Positions 1-12,407 of a DNA stretch of 64,000 nucleotides are shown here, piece by piece. The notes under the pieces are model-generated. The model did not search any database and was not told the origin of the DNA. It was given only the letters and a program-made list of their open reading frames with translations. Source of the stretch: Mycolicibacterium goodii. Lineage in GTDB: Bacteria > Actinomycetota > Actinomycetes > Mycobacteriales > Mycobacteriaceae. Made by a program: the position numbers and the translations under genes. Location of the stretch: assembly GCF_001187505.1 (NCBI RefSeq), contig NZ_CP012150.1, positions 5,242,048 through 5,306,047 of the forward strand. Reading direction: 5' to 3'. Position 1 is the first letter of the stretch, and each line of letters starts with the position of its first letter.

Positions 1-25
1 CGGATCGGACAGACCGCCCTTCCGG

Positions 26-55
26 CTCAGGCCCAAGCTCAGGCCCAAACTCAGG
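26..55. repeat. Short 12-bp tandem repeat at the pyrF 3' end
   Basis: The unit CTCAGGCCCAAG/A occurs twice in tandem, followed by a 6-base partial third copy. The array overlaps the last codons and stop of pyrF. It is probably a replication-slippage product and no function is evident. Confidence 0.6.
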
Positions 56-877
56 CGAGGTAGGCCACCTGCTCGCGCAGGCGCTCGGCCGCGGCGCGCA
101 CATCGGCGACCGCGGGACCGGCCCGCAGCACCTCGCGGGAGACCGCGGGCAACAGCCGCCGCGCACCGCCGAGGCCGCCGAGCGCCTCGGGTCTGCCGCC
201 CTGCGCGCCGACGCCGGGCACCAGGACCGGACCGCGCAATGCGTGCAGGTCCGGCGGTTCGGCCACGGTCGCTCCGATGACGACCCCGAACGGTCCCAGC
301 GGATCACCGTCGCGGGTCGCCGGATCCGCCGCCCGGTTGGCCCGCGAGACCGCGTCGACGATGGACTGGGCGACGGTCACATCGCCGGCCATGGCGCGTT
401 GCAGGCCGACGCCTTCGGGATTGGAGGTCGCGGCGAGCACGAACACCCCGCGGCCGTTGGCCGCGGCGGTGTCCAGAAGTGGCTGCAGCGAGCCGAATCC
501 GAGGTACGGCGACGCCGTCACGGCGTCGGCGGCCAGTGGTGAGTCACCGGCCCACGCCGCGGCATAGGCCGCCATCGTGGAGCCGATGTCGCCGCGTTTG
601 GCGTCGGCGAGGACCAGCACACCCGAGCCGCGCAGGGCCGCGATGGTGTCCTCCAGCACCGCGAAACCCGCCGAGCCGTACGCCTCGAAGAAGGCCACCT
701 GTGGTTTGACGATCGCGAAGTCGGCGAACGCCGCCACACAGATTTCGCAGAACGCGCGCAGGCCGTCGGGGTCGACGCTCAACCCCCACGCCTTGAGCAG
801 CTCGGGGTGCGGGTCGATACCGGGACACAGCGGCCCGCGCGCCGACACCGCGGCGTCGAGCCGCTGCCCGAAACCCG

Positions 878-881
<4 letters not shown>
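51..881 (-). CDS. pyrF: Orotidine 5'-phosphate decarboxylase
   Basis: Decarboxylates OMP to UMP, the last step of de novo pyrimidine synthesis, in the cytoplasm. The 276-residue protein has the catalytic [10 protein letters not shown] motif around residues 93-102 and an early GIDPHPELL motif, both typical of the type 2 (mycobacterial) OMP decarboxylase family. Its late PGVGAQGG segment is the phosphate-binding region. The ATG overlaps the carB stop by 4 bases, so translation is coupled and pyrF is the last gene of the pyr operon. The gene order matches pyrR-pyrF of M. tuberculosis. Confidence 0.97.
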
Positions 882-4225
<3,344 letters not shown>

Positions 4226-4324
4226 TGAGCGCACCCCCAGTCCGGCACGAGCGTGCGTGCATGCAGATGAATTGACGGCGTGGCGCGCGACAGACCCGCA
4301 CGCTCGCGGTGTTAGAGAGGTGGG

Positions 4325-5485
4325 TCACGGGCGGTGCTCCCCCGCCATCAGGTCGATGAACTGATCGAACAGGTACTCCGCATCGTGCGGACCGCCCGCG
4401 GCCTCAGGGTGGTACTGCACCGAGAACGCGCGGCCGTCGACCAGCCGAACCCCCTCGACCACACCGTCGTTGGCGCAGGTGTGGCTCACCTCGGCGGTGC
4501 CGAACGGCGTGTCGAACTTCTCGCCGGCCTCACCCTCAAGCGCGAAGCCGTGGTTCTGCGCGGTGATCGCGACGCGGCCGGTGATGTGGTCGACGACCGG
4601 GATGTTGATCCCGCGGTGCCCGAACACCATCTTGTAGGTGGACCGGCCCAGTGCGCGGCCCAGGATCTGGTTGCCGAAGCAGATGCCGAACAATGGGATT
4701 CCGGCCCCGAGCACCTCGCGGGTGACCGCCACGATGTGGTCCGCGGTGGCCGGGTCGCCCGGGCCGTTGGACAGGAACACCCCGTTGGGCTTGAGCTCGG
4801 CGATCTGGTCGAAGGTCGCCGACGCGGGCAGGACGTGGGTGCGGACCCCGCGTCGCGCGAAGTTGCGCGGCGTGTTGGTCTTGATGCCCAGGTCCACGGC
4901 CGCGACCGTGAAGCGCTGCTCGCCCTCGGCTGCCCCTTCGGCCTCGACGACATAGGACTCAGCGGTGCTGACCTGGCCCGCCAGATCCGCGCCCAGCATC
5001 GACGGCTGGTTGCGGACGCGTTCGAGCAGTTCGTCGATGTCCGCCAGCACATCTCCGGAGAACACGCCGGCCTTCATCGACCCGCGCGTGCGCAGGTGGC
5101 GCACCACCGCGCGAGTGTCGATGCCGGCGATGCCGACGATGCCCTGGGCGACCAGTTCGTCGTCGAGGGTGCGGGTGGCCCGCCAGCTCGATGCGCGCGG
5201 CGAAGGGTCACGCACCGCGTAGCCCGCGACCCAGATCTTGTCGCCGCGACTCTCGGCGTCCTCGTCGTTCCACCCGGTGTTGCCGATCTGCGGTGCGGTG
5301 GCCACCACGATCTGCCCGTGGTAGCTCGGGTCGGTGAGCGTCTCCTGGTAACCCGACATGCCGGTGGAGAACACGGCCTCGCCGAGCGTCTGCCCTACCG
5401 CCCCGAACGAGACCCCGGTGAAGACGCGACCGTCCTCGAGCACCAGGACGGCCTGCTCGCCGCCCCGCCTTCCATTGCGCGTCAT
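4325..5485 (-). CDS. carA: Carbamoyl-phosphate synthase small (glutaminase) subunit
   Basis: Hydrolyses glutamine and channels ammonia to CarB. The 386-residue protein has the CPSase small-chain N-domain ([15 protein letters not shown]) and a class I glutamine amidotransferase domain. Its nucleophile Cys is in GICFGNQ (about residue 269), and the His/Glu pair is in YHPEA (about residue 360). Its ATG overlaps the upstream membrane-protein stop (ATGA). It sits in the pyr operon, so PyrR control of pyrimidine genes probably also affects the arginine precursor supply. Confidence 0.97.
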   Translation of the reverse strand: MTRNGRRGGEQAVLVLEDGRVFTGVSFGAVGQTLGEAVFSTGMSGYQETLTDPSYHGQIVVATAPQIGNTGWNDEDAESRGDKIWVAGYAVRDPSPRASSWRATRTLDDELVAQGIVGIAGIDTRAVVRHLRTRGSMKAGVFSGDVLADIDELLERVRNQPSMLGADLAGQVSTAESYVVEAEGAAEGEQRFTVAAVDLGIKTNTPRNFARRGVRTHVLPASATFDQIAELKPNGVFLSNGPGDPATADHIVAVTREVLGAGIPLFGICFGNQILGRALGRSTYKMVFGHRGINIPVVDHITGRVAITAQNHGFALEGEAGEKFDTPFGTAEVSHTCANDGVVEGVRLVDGRAFSVQYHPEAAGGPHDAEYLFDQFIDLMAGEHRP

Positions 5486-5982
5486 GCGTTTTCCTCCAGC
5501 CAGCGGTTCAGCTCCGCGCGCACGTCAGCGCGGAACCCTGTGTCGATCTCGACACCCGACGGCAGCCGCCACCGGATCACGAGAATGCCGTCGTGTGTCA
5601 GCGCCTTGCCCGCGATGGCGCGCTCGGTCCGGATCACGACGATCGACTCGTCGGGGATCCAGATCGGCCCGGCACCGGTGCGCTGCACCATGATTCCCTC
5701 GGCGTAGCGCGTCAAAACGGCCTTGGCGCGAAATCCCAGATCGCCGACGGCGACCTTGTCGTTCCAGTGCGGCACCAGCGTGGTGCCCACGTAGAGCCCC
5801 TTGGTCGGGGCCACGATCGCGGGCCCGACGGTGTCGGGCAGCGGGGGCAGCGTCCCGATAAGCTCCACCTGCCGCTGCGCACGGTGCACCCAGCCACGCA
5901 GCATCTGGCGGATGAGGAACGCGACCAGCACGACGAGCAGTGCCGCCATCACCAGCGAGGCGATGAGCGTCGGTGTGTTCAC
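5482..5982 (-). CDS. Conserved membrane-anchored protein of the pyr operon (Rv1382-like)
   Basis: This 166-residue protein has one N-terminal membrane helix (about residues 6-27, [19 protein letters not shown]) followed by a basic stretch and a soluble domain rich in beta strands that resembles a PH-like fold. It sits between pyrC and carA and overlaps both by 4 bases (GTGA and ATGA), as the mycobacterial orthologue does. No enzymatic motif is visible. Its fixed place suggests a link to pyrimidine synthesis or membrane location of the enzymes, but this is inference. The start is GTG. Confidence 0.85.
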   Translation of the reverse strand: MNTPTLIASLVMAALLVVLVAFLIRQMLRGWVHRAQRQVELIGTLPPLPDTVGPAIVAPTKGLYVGTTLVPHWNDKVAVGDLGFRAKAVLTRYAEGIMVQRTGAGPIWIPDESIVVIRTERAIAGKALTHDGILVIRWRLPSGVEIDTGFRADVRAELNRWLEENA

Positions 5983-7313
5983 AGTACCGAGCCCCCACCT
6001 GCCGGAGCAGACTTGCCGTCACGCGCGGTGACCCGGCCGCGCAGCAGCGTGGCGGTCACCGTGGCAGGCAGGGTCATGGTCTCGAACGGTGTGTTGTCCG
6101 AGCGGCTCGCGAGTTCGCCACCCGCCACGGTCCAGCTGGCGTCGGGGTCGACAACGGTCAGGTTGGCCGGTTCGCCGACCTCGAGCGGGCGGCCCTGATC
6201 GGGCAGGCCGACGATGCCCGCGGGGGCCTCGCTCATCACCTTGGCCACACCGCGCCAGGTCAACAGGCCCGGGCGCACCATGGTCTGCACCACCACCGAC
6301 AGCGCGGTCTGCAGGCCGAGCATGCCCGGACGGGCGACCGAGAACTCGCAGCACTTCTCATGCTCGGCGTGCGGGGCGTGGTCGGTGGCCACGCAGTCGA
6401 TGACACCGTCGGCCAGGGCCTGGCGCAGGGCCTGCGCGTCGGCGGCCTCGCGCAGCGGCGGGTTCACCCGGTTGCGCCCGTCGTAGCTCTCCAGCCGCGA
6501 ATCGTCGAGCAGCAGGTGGTGCGGTGTCACCTCGGCGGTGATCGAGATGCCTTGCGCCTTGGCCCATTTCAGCAGTTCGACGGTGCCCGCGGTGGAAGCG
6601 TGACAGATGTGCACGCGGGCACCGGCATCGCGCGCCAGCAGCGCGTCGCGCGCGACGATCGACTCCTCGGCGGCGCGTGGCCAGCCCGCCAGCCCCAGCC
6701 GGGCCGCGTTGGGGCCCTCGTGCGCGACGGCGCCGACGGTGAGCCTGGGTTCCTCGGCGTGCTGGGCGATGAGCACCCCGAGGCCGGTCGCGTACTCCAG
6801 CGCCCGGCGCATCACCAGCGGGTTCTCGACGCACACGCCGTCGTCGGAGAACATGCGGACCCGACCCACCCCGGCCGCCATCAGCCCCATCTCGGTGAGC
6901 TGAGCGCCCTTGAGGCCCATGGTGATCGCCCCGACCGGGTGCACGTCGACCAGGCCGACCTCCTGACCGCGGCGCCACACGTGGTCGGTGACCACGGCGG
7001 TGTCGGCGACCGGATCGGTGTTGGCCATCGCGAACACCGCGGTGTAGCCACCCAGTGCGGCTGCCGCGGAACCGGTTTCGATGTCCTCGGCGTATTCGCG
7101 CCCGGGCTCGCGCAGGTGGGTGTGCAGGTCGACGAAACCGGGCAGCAGCACCTGGCCGCTGGCGTCGATCACATCGGCCACATCGGGGATCGCCAGATCG
7201 CTGCCGATCCCGACGATCTGGCCGTCGTCGACGAGGACGTCGACGGGCTCGCCCTCGCCGTAGAGCCGTACTCCGCGGATGGCCACCGGCGGGTTGAAAG
7301 TGTGCTCACTCAT
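5979..7313 (-). CDS. pyrC: Dihydroorotase (type I)
   Basis: Cyclises carbamoyl aspartate to dihydroorotate. The 444-residue amidohydrolase shows the zinc motif HTHLREPG (about residues 63-70), HICHAS, EVTPHHL and the C-terminal catalytic DHAPH. Length and motifs fit type I dihydroorotases of Gram-positive bacteria. The ATG overlaps the pyrB stop by 4 bases, and its own stop overlaps the next GTG start, giving tight coupling in the operon. Confidence 0.97.
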   Translation of the reverse strand: MSEHTFNPPVAIRGVRLYGEGEPVDVLVDDGQIVGIGSDLAIPDVADVIDASGQVLLPGFVDLHTHLREPGREYAEDIETGSAAAALGGYTAVFAMANTDPVADTAVVTDHVWRRGQEVGLVDVHPVGAITMGLKGAQLTEMGLMAAGVGRVRMFSDDGVCVENPLVMRRALEYATGLGVLIAQHAEEPRLTVGAVAHEGPNAARLGLAGWPRAAEESIVARDALLARDAGARVHICHASTAGTVELLKWAKAQGISITAEVTPHHLLLDDSRLESYDGRNRVNPPLREAADAQALRQALADGVIDCVATDHAPHAEHEKCCEFSVARPGMLGLQTALSVVVQTMVRPGLLTWRGVAKVMSEAPAGIVGLPDQGRPLEVGEPANLTVVDPDASWTVAGGELASRSDNTPFETMTLPATVTATLLRGRVTARDGKSAPAGGGSVL

Positions 7314-8266
7314 ACGCTGATCGCCTCCCGGTCCGCGCCGACGAGCAGATGGAACAGCACCGCCATCCGCACGTGGACACCATTGGAAACCTGTTGCAGT
7401 ACCGCGGATTGCGGTGAATCGGCCACCGGGAACGAGATCTCCATACCGCGCACCATCGGCCCGGGGTGCAGCACCACCGCCCGGTCCGGCAGCATGGCCT
7501 GGCGCTTCTCGGACAACCCGTAACGCACCGAGTACTCGCGCGCGGACGGGAAGAAGCTGCCGTTCATCCGTTCGGCCTGCACGCGCAGCATGAGCACCGC
7601 GTCGGCCGCGGGCAGTTCGGCGTCGAGGTCATAGGACACCGTCACCGGCCAGTTCTGCACGCCGACGGGAAGCAGCGTCGGCGGGGAGACCAGCACCACC
7701 TCGGCGCCGAGGGTGTGCAGCAGCGTCACGTTGGATCGGGCCACCCGGCTGTGCAGCACGTCCCCGACGATCACCACGCGCCTGCCCTCGATGCCGCCGA
7801 GGCGCTGCCGGATGGTCAGCGCGTCGAGCAGCGCCTGGGTGGGATGTTCGTGGGTGCCGTCGCCTGCGTTGATCACGCTCGGCCCGCCGCCGCCGTCCTC
7901 GACGGTCCACTCGGCGAGCTGCTTGGCCGCCCCCGAGGCCGGGTGGCGGATGATCAGCGCGTCGGCGCCCGCGGCGCGCAGGGTCAGCGCGGTGTCGCGC
8001 AGCGATTCGCCCTTGGCCACCGACGACCCGGAGGCGCTGACGTTGATCACGTCGGCGCTCATCCATTTGCCTGCCACCTCGAACGACACCCGGGTGCGGG
8101 TCGAGTTCTCGTAGAACATCGTGATCACCGTGCGCCCGCGCAGCGTCGGGAGCTTCTTGACCTCGCGGCCCAGCAGCGCCTCACGAAAGCGGTCGGCGTC
8201 GTCGAGGATCGCGGTGGCGTCATCGCGGGACAGGTCGGCCGCCGACAGCAGATGACGTGTCGTCAT
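7310..8266 (-). CDS. pyrB: Aspartate carbamoyltransferase catalytic subunit
   Basis: Transfers carbamoyl phosphate to aspartate, the committed pyrimidine step. The 318-residue protein has the carbamoyl-phosphate motif ENSTRTR (about residues 53-59) and the HPTQALLDA motif (about 139-147). No pyrI regulatory chain is nearby, so control is probably at expression level through PyrR. The ATG overlaps the pyrR stop (ATGA). Confidence 0.97.
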   Translation of the reverse strand: MTTRHLLSAADLSRDDATAILDDADRFREALLGREVKKLPTLRGRTVITMFYENSTRTRVSFEVAGKWMSADVINVSASGSSVAKGESLRDTALTLRAAGADALIIRHPASGAAKQLAEWTVEDGGGGPSVINAGDGTHEHPTQALLDALTIRQRLGGIEGRRVVIVGDVLHSRVARSNVTLLHTLGAEVVLVSPPTLLPVGVQNWPVTVSYDLDAELPAADAVLMLRVQAERMNGSFFPSAREYSVRYGLSEKRQAMLPDRAVVLHPGPMVRGMEISFPVADSPQSAVLQQVSNGVHVRMAVLFHLLVGADREAISV

Positions 8267-8820
8267 TTCGAGATCACCACTCCGTCGCGGTCGTCGTGTT
8301 CGCTCAGCAGCACGTGCACGCTCTCGCTGCGCGAGGTCGGGACGTTCTTGCCGACGTAGTCGGCGCGGATCGGCAGCTCGCGGTGCCCGCGGTCGATGAG
8401 CACGGCCAACTGCACGATGCGGGGCCGTCCGATGTCGCGCAGCGCGTCCAGCGCCGAGCGCACCGAGCGGCCCGAGTACAGCACGTCGTCGACCAGGATC
8501 ACGATCGCGTCGTCGACACCGCCTGCGGGGATGGACGTGGCGGCCAGCGGACGCGGCGGCTTGAAATTGAGATCGTCGCGGTACAGCGTGATGTCGAGTG
8601 CGCCGTGCGGCAGGTCCACGCCGGCGAAATCCTTGATCTTGGCGGCCAGCCGGGTGGCGAGGATCACGCCGCGGGTGGGGATGCCCAGCAGCACCACCCG
8701 GGTGCGCTCGGCGGGATCGTCCAGAGCGGTTTTCTCGATGATCTGATGGGCGATGCGGGAAACTGTCCGGCCGACGTCCGCCGCGGACAGCAACTCCCGG
8801 TCGGTACTTGAAGAGCCCAT
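8263..8820 (-). CDS. pyrR: Bifunctional pyr operon regulator / uracil phosphoribosyltransferase
   Basis: Binds the pyr mRNA leader when UMP is plentiful and can also convert uracil plus PRPP to UMP. The 185-residue protein has the PRPP-binding motif [13 protein letters not shown] (about residues 107-119) and the conserved [16 protein letters not shown] segment near 144-159. The open frame continues upstream across the neighbouring gene, so I chose the ATG at 8820. It follows an AAGGAGG ribosome site about 12 bases upstream and fits the family N-terminus ([14 protein letters not shown]). It is the first gene of the pyr operon. Confidence 0.96.
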   Translation of the reverse strand: MGSSSTDRELLSAADVGRTVSRIAHQIIEKTALDDPAERTRVVLLGIPTRGVILATRLAAKIKDFAGVDLPHGALDITLYRDDLNFKPPRPLAATSIPAGGVDDAIVILVDDVLYSGRSVRSALDALRDIGRPRIVQLAVLIDRGHRELPIRADYVGKNVPTSRSESVHVLLSEHDDRDGVVISK

Positions 8821-8834
8821 GATGAACCCAGACC

Positions 8835-8869
8835 TCCTTCTCCGCCTCGCTGGACGGATCGTTAAAGGA
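8835..8869 (-). promoter_or_regulatory. PyrR-binding RNA hairpin that covers the pyrR ribosome site
   Basis: On the minus strand the leader has an inner stem UCCG/CGGA (8858-8855 with 8844-8841) enclosing the loop UCCAGCGAGG. This matches the PyrR-binding loop consensus known from Bacillus (UCCNGNGAGG). An outer stem UCCUU/AAGGA (8869-8865 with 8839-8835) pairs with the Shine-Dalgarno AAGGAGG of pyrR. PyrR binding would stabilise the hairpin and block translation. There is no U-rich tail, so translational repression fits better than attenuation. Confidence 0.8.
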
Positions 8870-8885
8870 CGTCGAACTGCCGGGC

Positions 8886-8891
8886 AGCTTA
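8886..8891 (-). promoter_or_regulatory. Candidate -10 element of the pyr operon
   Basis: The minus-strand hexamer TAAGCT fits the mycobacterial TANNNT -10 pattern and would start an mRNA with a leader of about 60 bases containing the PyrR hairpin. I see no convincing -35 hexamer, which is common in mycobacteria. Confidence 0.35.
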
Positions 8892-8903
8892 ACAGAGCCG
8901 CAG

Positions 8904-8909
8904 TACGCT
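8904..8909 (+). promoter_or_regulatory. Candidate -10 element for a leaderless methyltransferase mRNA
   Basis: TACGCT (TANNNT) ends 7 bases before the ATG at 8917, and no Shine-Dalgarno sequence lies between. This spacing would place the transcription start at or next to the ATG, as in mycobacterial leaderless mRNAs. It overlaps the divergent pyr promoter region. Confidence 0.45.
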
Positions 8910-8916
8910 GGGGAAA

Positions 8917-9585
8917 ATGACAGGCCCCACCGGATCCGAGTTCGACTTCGATGCGCTGTACCGCGGCGAGAGTCCCGCCGAGGGTGTGCCGCCGATCACG
9001 TCGGTGCCATGGGACACCAAGGCACCCAAGGAATATGTCGTCGCCTGGGAGCAGGCCGGTCTGGTGCACGGGCACGTACTCGACATCGGATGCGGCCTGG
9101 GTGACAACGCCATCTACCTCGCACAACGAGGCTACCGCGTCACCGCACTCGACATTTCGCCGACCGCGCTGATCACCGCCGAGCGGCGCGCCGCCGATGC
9201 GGGCGCGGACGTCACGTTCGCGGTCGCCGACGCGACCCGGCTCGACGGGTACGACGACGTGTTCGACACCGTCGTCGACAGCGGCATGCTGCACTGCCTG
9301 TCCGACGACGCCAAGCGCAGCTACGCCGCCGCCGTGCACCGGGCCACCCGCGACGGGGCGACGCTGCTGCTCGGAGCGTTCTCCGACGCCAACCTGAGCA
9401 ACGACAACTGGCGGGCCGCTGCGGTGTCCGAGGACACGCTGCGCAGCGTGCTCGGCGACGCCGGATGGGACATCACGTCATTGACCGCCGAGACCATCCG
9501 GATATCCGGGGCGGTGGTGGCCGGGCGCGACGAGGCCGATGAGTTCGACGCCGTGTGGTGGAAGTTACAGGCGCGGCGCCGTTAG
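8917..9585 (+). CDS. Class I SAM-dependent methyltransferase (Rv1377c-like)
   Basis: This 222-residue protein has a Rossmann methyltransferase fold: motif [13 protein letters not shown] (about residues 54-65), the acidic motif II end ALDIS, and motif IV near [12 protein letters not shown]. The substrate cannot be read from the sequence. It is transcribed away from pyrR, as its M. tuberculosis counterpart is, so this pair looks old. A GC hairpin follows the stop. Confidence 0.85.
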   Translation: MTGPTGSEFDFDALYRGESPAEGVPPITSVPWDTKAPKEYVVAWEQAGLVHGHVLDIGCGLGDNAIYLAQRGYRVTALDISPTALITAERRAADAGADVTFAVADATRLDGYDDVFDTVVDSGMLHCLSDDAKRSYAAAVHRATRDGATLLLGAFSDANLSNDNWRAAAVSEDTLRSVLGDAGWDITSLTAETIRISGAVVAGRDEADEFDAVWWKLQARRR

Positions 9586-9592
9586 CGGCGCC
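9575..9592 (+). terminator. GC-rich hairpin at the methyltransferase 3' end
   Basis: Perfect arms GGCGCCG and CGGCGCC (9575-9581, 9586-9592) with the loop TTAG overlap the stop codon. There is no T-run, as usual for possible mycobacterial terminators. Confidence 0.45.
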
Positions 9593-9651
9593 TTCGACCA
9601 GGCGGGCAGGCGTGAACCGCACGCCGGTGCGCACTGACTACGCTGACCCGG

Positions 9652-10854
9652 GTGAACCTCGACGGCAATCAGACCTCCATCCGTGAGGCGATCGACGCGG
9701 GCCTGCTGGCCGGCGCGGTGACGCTGGTGTGGCAGGCGGGCAAGGTCCTGCAGGTCAACACGCTGGGGCACCGTGATGTCGAGGCACGGCTGCCCATGCA
9801 GCGCGACACGGTCTTCCGCATCGCGTCGATGACCAAGCCGGTGACCGTGGCCGCCGCGATGGCGCTGGTCGAGGCGGGCAGGTTCGCCCTCGCCGATCCG
9901 GTGACGACGTGGCTGCCGGAACTGTCGAACATGCGGGTGCTGCGCGAGCCGCGCGGCGCCCTGGATCAGACCGTCCCGGCGCGACGGCCCATCACGTTCG
10001 ACGACCTGATGACCCACCGCAGCGGGCTGGCGTACGTGTTCTCCGTGCTGGGCCCGCTGGCCTCGGCGTACGGCAAGATCTCGCAGCGCCAGGATCAGGA
10101 CCGGTGGCTGGCCGAGGTGGCGAACCTGCCGCTGGCGCACCAACCGGGCGAGCGCCTCACCTACAGCCATTCCACCGATGTGCTCGGCATCGCGCTGTCG
10201 CGCATCGAGGGCAAGCCGCTCTCACAGGTGCTCGCCGAGCGGATCTTCGAGCCACTCGGCATGACCGACACCGGGTTCTCGATCGACGCCGCGGCGCGTC
10301 GCCGCGCGGCGACGATGTACAAACTGACCGCCGACAACACCCTGACCCACGACGTGATGGGGCCGCCCCCGATCGCCGACCCGCCGTTCTGCGCCGGTGG
10401 CGCCGGCCTGTTCTGCACGGTCGACGACTACCTGAAATTCGCCCGCATGCTGCTCGGCGGCGGCACCGTCGACGGCGTCCGGGTGCTGTCCGAGGAGTCG
10501 GTGCGGATCATGCGCACCGACCGGCTGACCCCGCAACAGAAGCAGTACGAGTTCCTCGGCGCCCCGTTCTGGGTGGGCCGAGGGTTCGGGCTGAACCTGT
10601 CGGTGGTGACCGATCCGGCCAAGTCGCGGCAGTTGTTCGGGCCAGGCGGGCTCGGCACGTTCAGCTGGCCCGGCGCCTACGGCACGTGGTGGCAGGCCGA
10701 TCCGTCGGCGGATCTGATCCTCATCTATCTGATCCAGAACTTCCCGGATCTCGGTGTCGATGCCGCCGCCATCGCGGGCAACACGTCGCTGGCCAAACTG
10801 CAGTCGGCGCAACCGAAGTTCGTCCGCCGGACGTATCAGGCGCTCGATCTGTAG
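9652..10854 (+). CDS. Serine beta-lactamase-like hydrolase / esterase
   Basis: This 400-residue protein belongs to the class C beta-lactamase/transpeptidase-like family. The catalytic SxxK is SMTK (Ser59, Lys62), a YSHS motif near residue 171 supplies the Tyr, and a C-terminal GPGGLGTFSWPGAYGT segment takes the place of the KTG box. There is no signal peptide, so it is probably a cytoplasmic esterase or lipid hydrolase rather than a drug-resistance enzyme. The start is GTG. Confidence 0.85.
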   Translation: MNLDGNQTSIREAIDAGLLAGAVTLVWQAGKVLQVNTLGHRDVEARLPMQRDTVFRIASMTKPVTVAAAMALVEAGRFALADPVTTWLPELSNMRVLREPRGALDQTVPARRPITFDDLMTHRSGLAYVFSVLGPLASAYGKISQRQDQDRWLAEVANLPLAHQPGERLTYSHSTDVLGIALSRIEGKPLSQVLAERIFEPLGMTDTGFSIDAAARRRAATMYKLTADNTLTHDVMGPPPIADPPFCAGGAGLFCTVDDYLKFARMLLGGGTVDGVRVLSEESVRIMRTDRLTPQQKQYEFLGAPFWVGRGFGLNLSVVTDPAKSRQLFGPGGLGTFSWPGAYGTWWQADPSADLILIYLIQNFPDLGVDAAAIAGNTSLAKLQSAQPKFVRRTYQALDL

Positions 10855-10924
10855 ATCGACCGCACCGCAGTCCGTCCCACCCGAGTTCGCCACGCGGGAC
10901 GGCGACGTGCCCTAGTTTGGTCCC

Positions 10925-12136
10925 ATGGGACAGCCGACAGTGCTCATCAGCGGCGCGGGAGTGGCGGGTGCTTCCCTTGCGCACTGGCTCGCCGACTACG
11001 GGTATCGCGTCGTCGTGGTGGAATCCGCACCGGCGCTGCGATTGGGCGGCCAGACCGTCGACCTGCGCGGCGCCGGCCGCGACGTCGTCACCCGGATGGG
11101 GTTGCTGGACAAGATGCGTGCGCGCTCACTGGATCAGCGTGGGGCCGCCTGGATCCGCAGCGACGGCAGGCGCCGCGCCGAGATGCCGGTGGAGGCCTTC
11201 GGCGGCAAAGGCCTGATCTCGGCGCTGGAGATCCTGCGCGGAGATCTGGTCGAGGTGCTCTACAACGCCACGAGCGCCCGCGCCGAGTACCGCTTCGGCA
11301 CCCGCATCACCGACATCGACCCGTCGGGCGCCACGCTCAGCGACGGCACCCGCGTCGACACGGACCTCATCGTCGGCGCCGACGGACCCCATTCCGCGGT
11401 CCGCAGAATGGTTTTCGGCAAGGAGGAACAGTTCGTCACACTGCTGGGCGGCTACAACGCCTGGTTCACCGCGCCCGACACCGTGGGTCTGGACGGGTGG
11501 TATCTGATGTACCAGGCACCCGGCCTGAACGCGTCGATGCGGCCGTCGCACGATCCGGCGTGGTGCAAGGCGGGCCTGGCATTCCGCTCGGAGCCGGTCA
11601 GCTACGACCGGCGCGATCCGGCAACGCAATTGGCGTTGCTCAACCAGCATTTCGCCAACGCGGGCTGGCGCTGCGCGGACCTGCTGGCGGCCGCCGCGGT
11701 GGCCGACGACTTCTACTTCGACGCGTTCCTGCAGGTGCACATGCCGACGCTGTCACGCGGTCCGGTGACCCTGGTCGGCGACGCGGGCTACTGCGCCTCC
11801 CCGCTGTCGGGGATGGGCACCAGCCTAGCGCTCGTCGGCGCCTACGTCCTGGCAGGCGAACTGGGACCCGCCGACCTGTTCACCCACGCGAAGCTCGGTC
11901 TGGCCCTGTCCCGCTACGAGACGACCATGCGGCCCTACATCGAACGGTGTCAGGAGTTGCCCACCGGCATCGACGGGTATCTGCCGAAGTCCGCGCTGGA
12001 CATCACGATCTACACCCAGGTGATGAAGTGGATGCAGCGCAGGCCGTTCCGGTCGTTCGCCGAACGCAAGTGGTTCACCACGGCCGACGCGATCGAACTG
12101 CCCACCTACCCGGCGGCGTCGCAGCACCGGCACTGA
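10925..12136 (+). CDS. FAD-dependent monooxygenase (aromatic hydroxylase family)
   Basis: This 403-residue group A flavin monooxygenase has the N-terminal dinucleotide motif GAGVAGASLAHWLA (about residues 10-23), a DGPHSAVRR motif near 153 and the FAD-ribityl motif GDAGYCASPLSGMG near 286. The family includes UbiH-type and tetracycline-modifying enzymes, and the substrate here is unknown. The gene converges with the next one with a 1-base gap. Confidence 0.88.
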   Translation: MGQPTVLISGAGVAGASLAHWLADYGYRVVVVESAPALRLGGQTVDLRGAGRDVVTRMGLLDKMRARSLDQRGAAWIRSDGRRRAEMPVEAFGGKGLISALEILRGDLVEVLYNATSARAEYRFGTRITDIDPSGATLSDGTRVDTDLIVGADGPHSAVRRMVFGKEEQFVTLLGGYNAWFTAPDTVGLDGWYLMYQAPGLNASMRPSHDPAWCKAGLAFRSEPVSYDRRDPATQLALLNQHFANAGWRCADLLAAAAVADDFYFDAFLQVHMPTLSRGPVTLVGDAGYCASPLSGMGTSLALVGAYVLAGELGPADLFTHAKLGLALSRYETTMRPYIERCQELPTGIDGYLPKSALDITIYTQVMKWMQRRPFRSFAERKWFTTADAIELPTYPAASQHRH

Positions 12137-12137
12137 A

Positions 12138-12362
12138 TCACCCGGTGTCGGGCTCGAGGTGCTCGGGGCCGTTCGCGGGCAGCGCGGCGGCCAGTTTCTG
12201 TTCGGCCATCCGGTAGAAACCGTCGAGCGCTGACTCGTCGATGCTCAGGTATTCGCTCACGACGTCGGGGGCCACGCCCGCGTCACGCAACCGAAGCGCC
12301 AGGGAATACGGCAACGGCAGCACCCGCAGCGCCCGCTCCCTGGCCTCGCGGAGGTCGGTCAT
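12138..12362 (-). CDS. Small conserved protein downstream of a LuxR-type regulator
   Basis: This 74-residue protein is mostly helical, with the pattern ALRLRDAGV...YLSIDES typical of small actinobacterial proteins that resemble a lone helix-turn-helix or sigma-region segment. I chose ATG 12362 (MTDLREAR) over GTG 12392. It lies 45 bases downstream of the large LuxR gene on the same strand, so the two are likely co-transcribed. Its function is unknown. Confidence 0.6.
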   Translation of the reverse strand: MTDLREARERALRVLPLPYSLALRLRDAGVAPDVVSEYLSIDESALDGFYRMAEQKLAAALPANGPEHLEPDTG

Positions 12363-12407
12363 GGCACCAGGATGCGACCGAACCCGCGGCACGGATCGAG
12401 TACCCGG

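Noticed and set aside
8821..9339. N-terminal extension of pyrR across the divergent methyltransferase gene
   Set aside because: The extension is antisense to a gene with clear motifs and has no homology to PyrR. A good ribosome site and the PyrR hairpin lie directly in front of ATG 8820.
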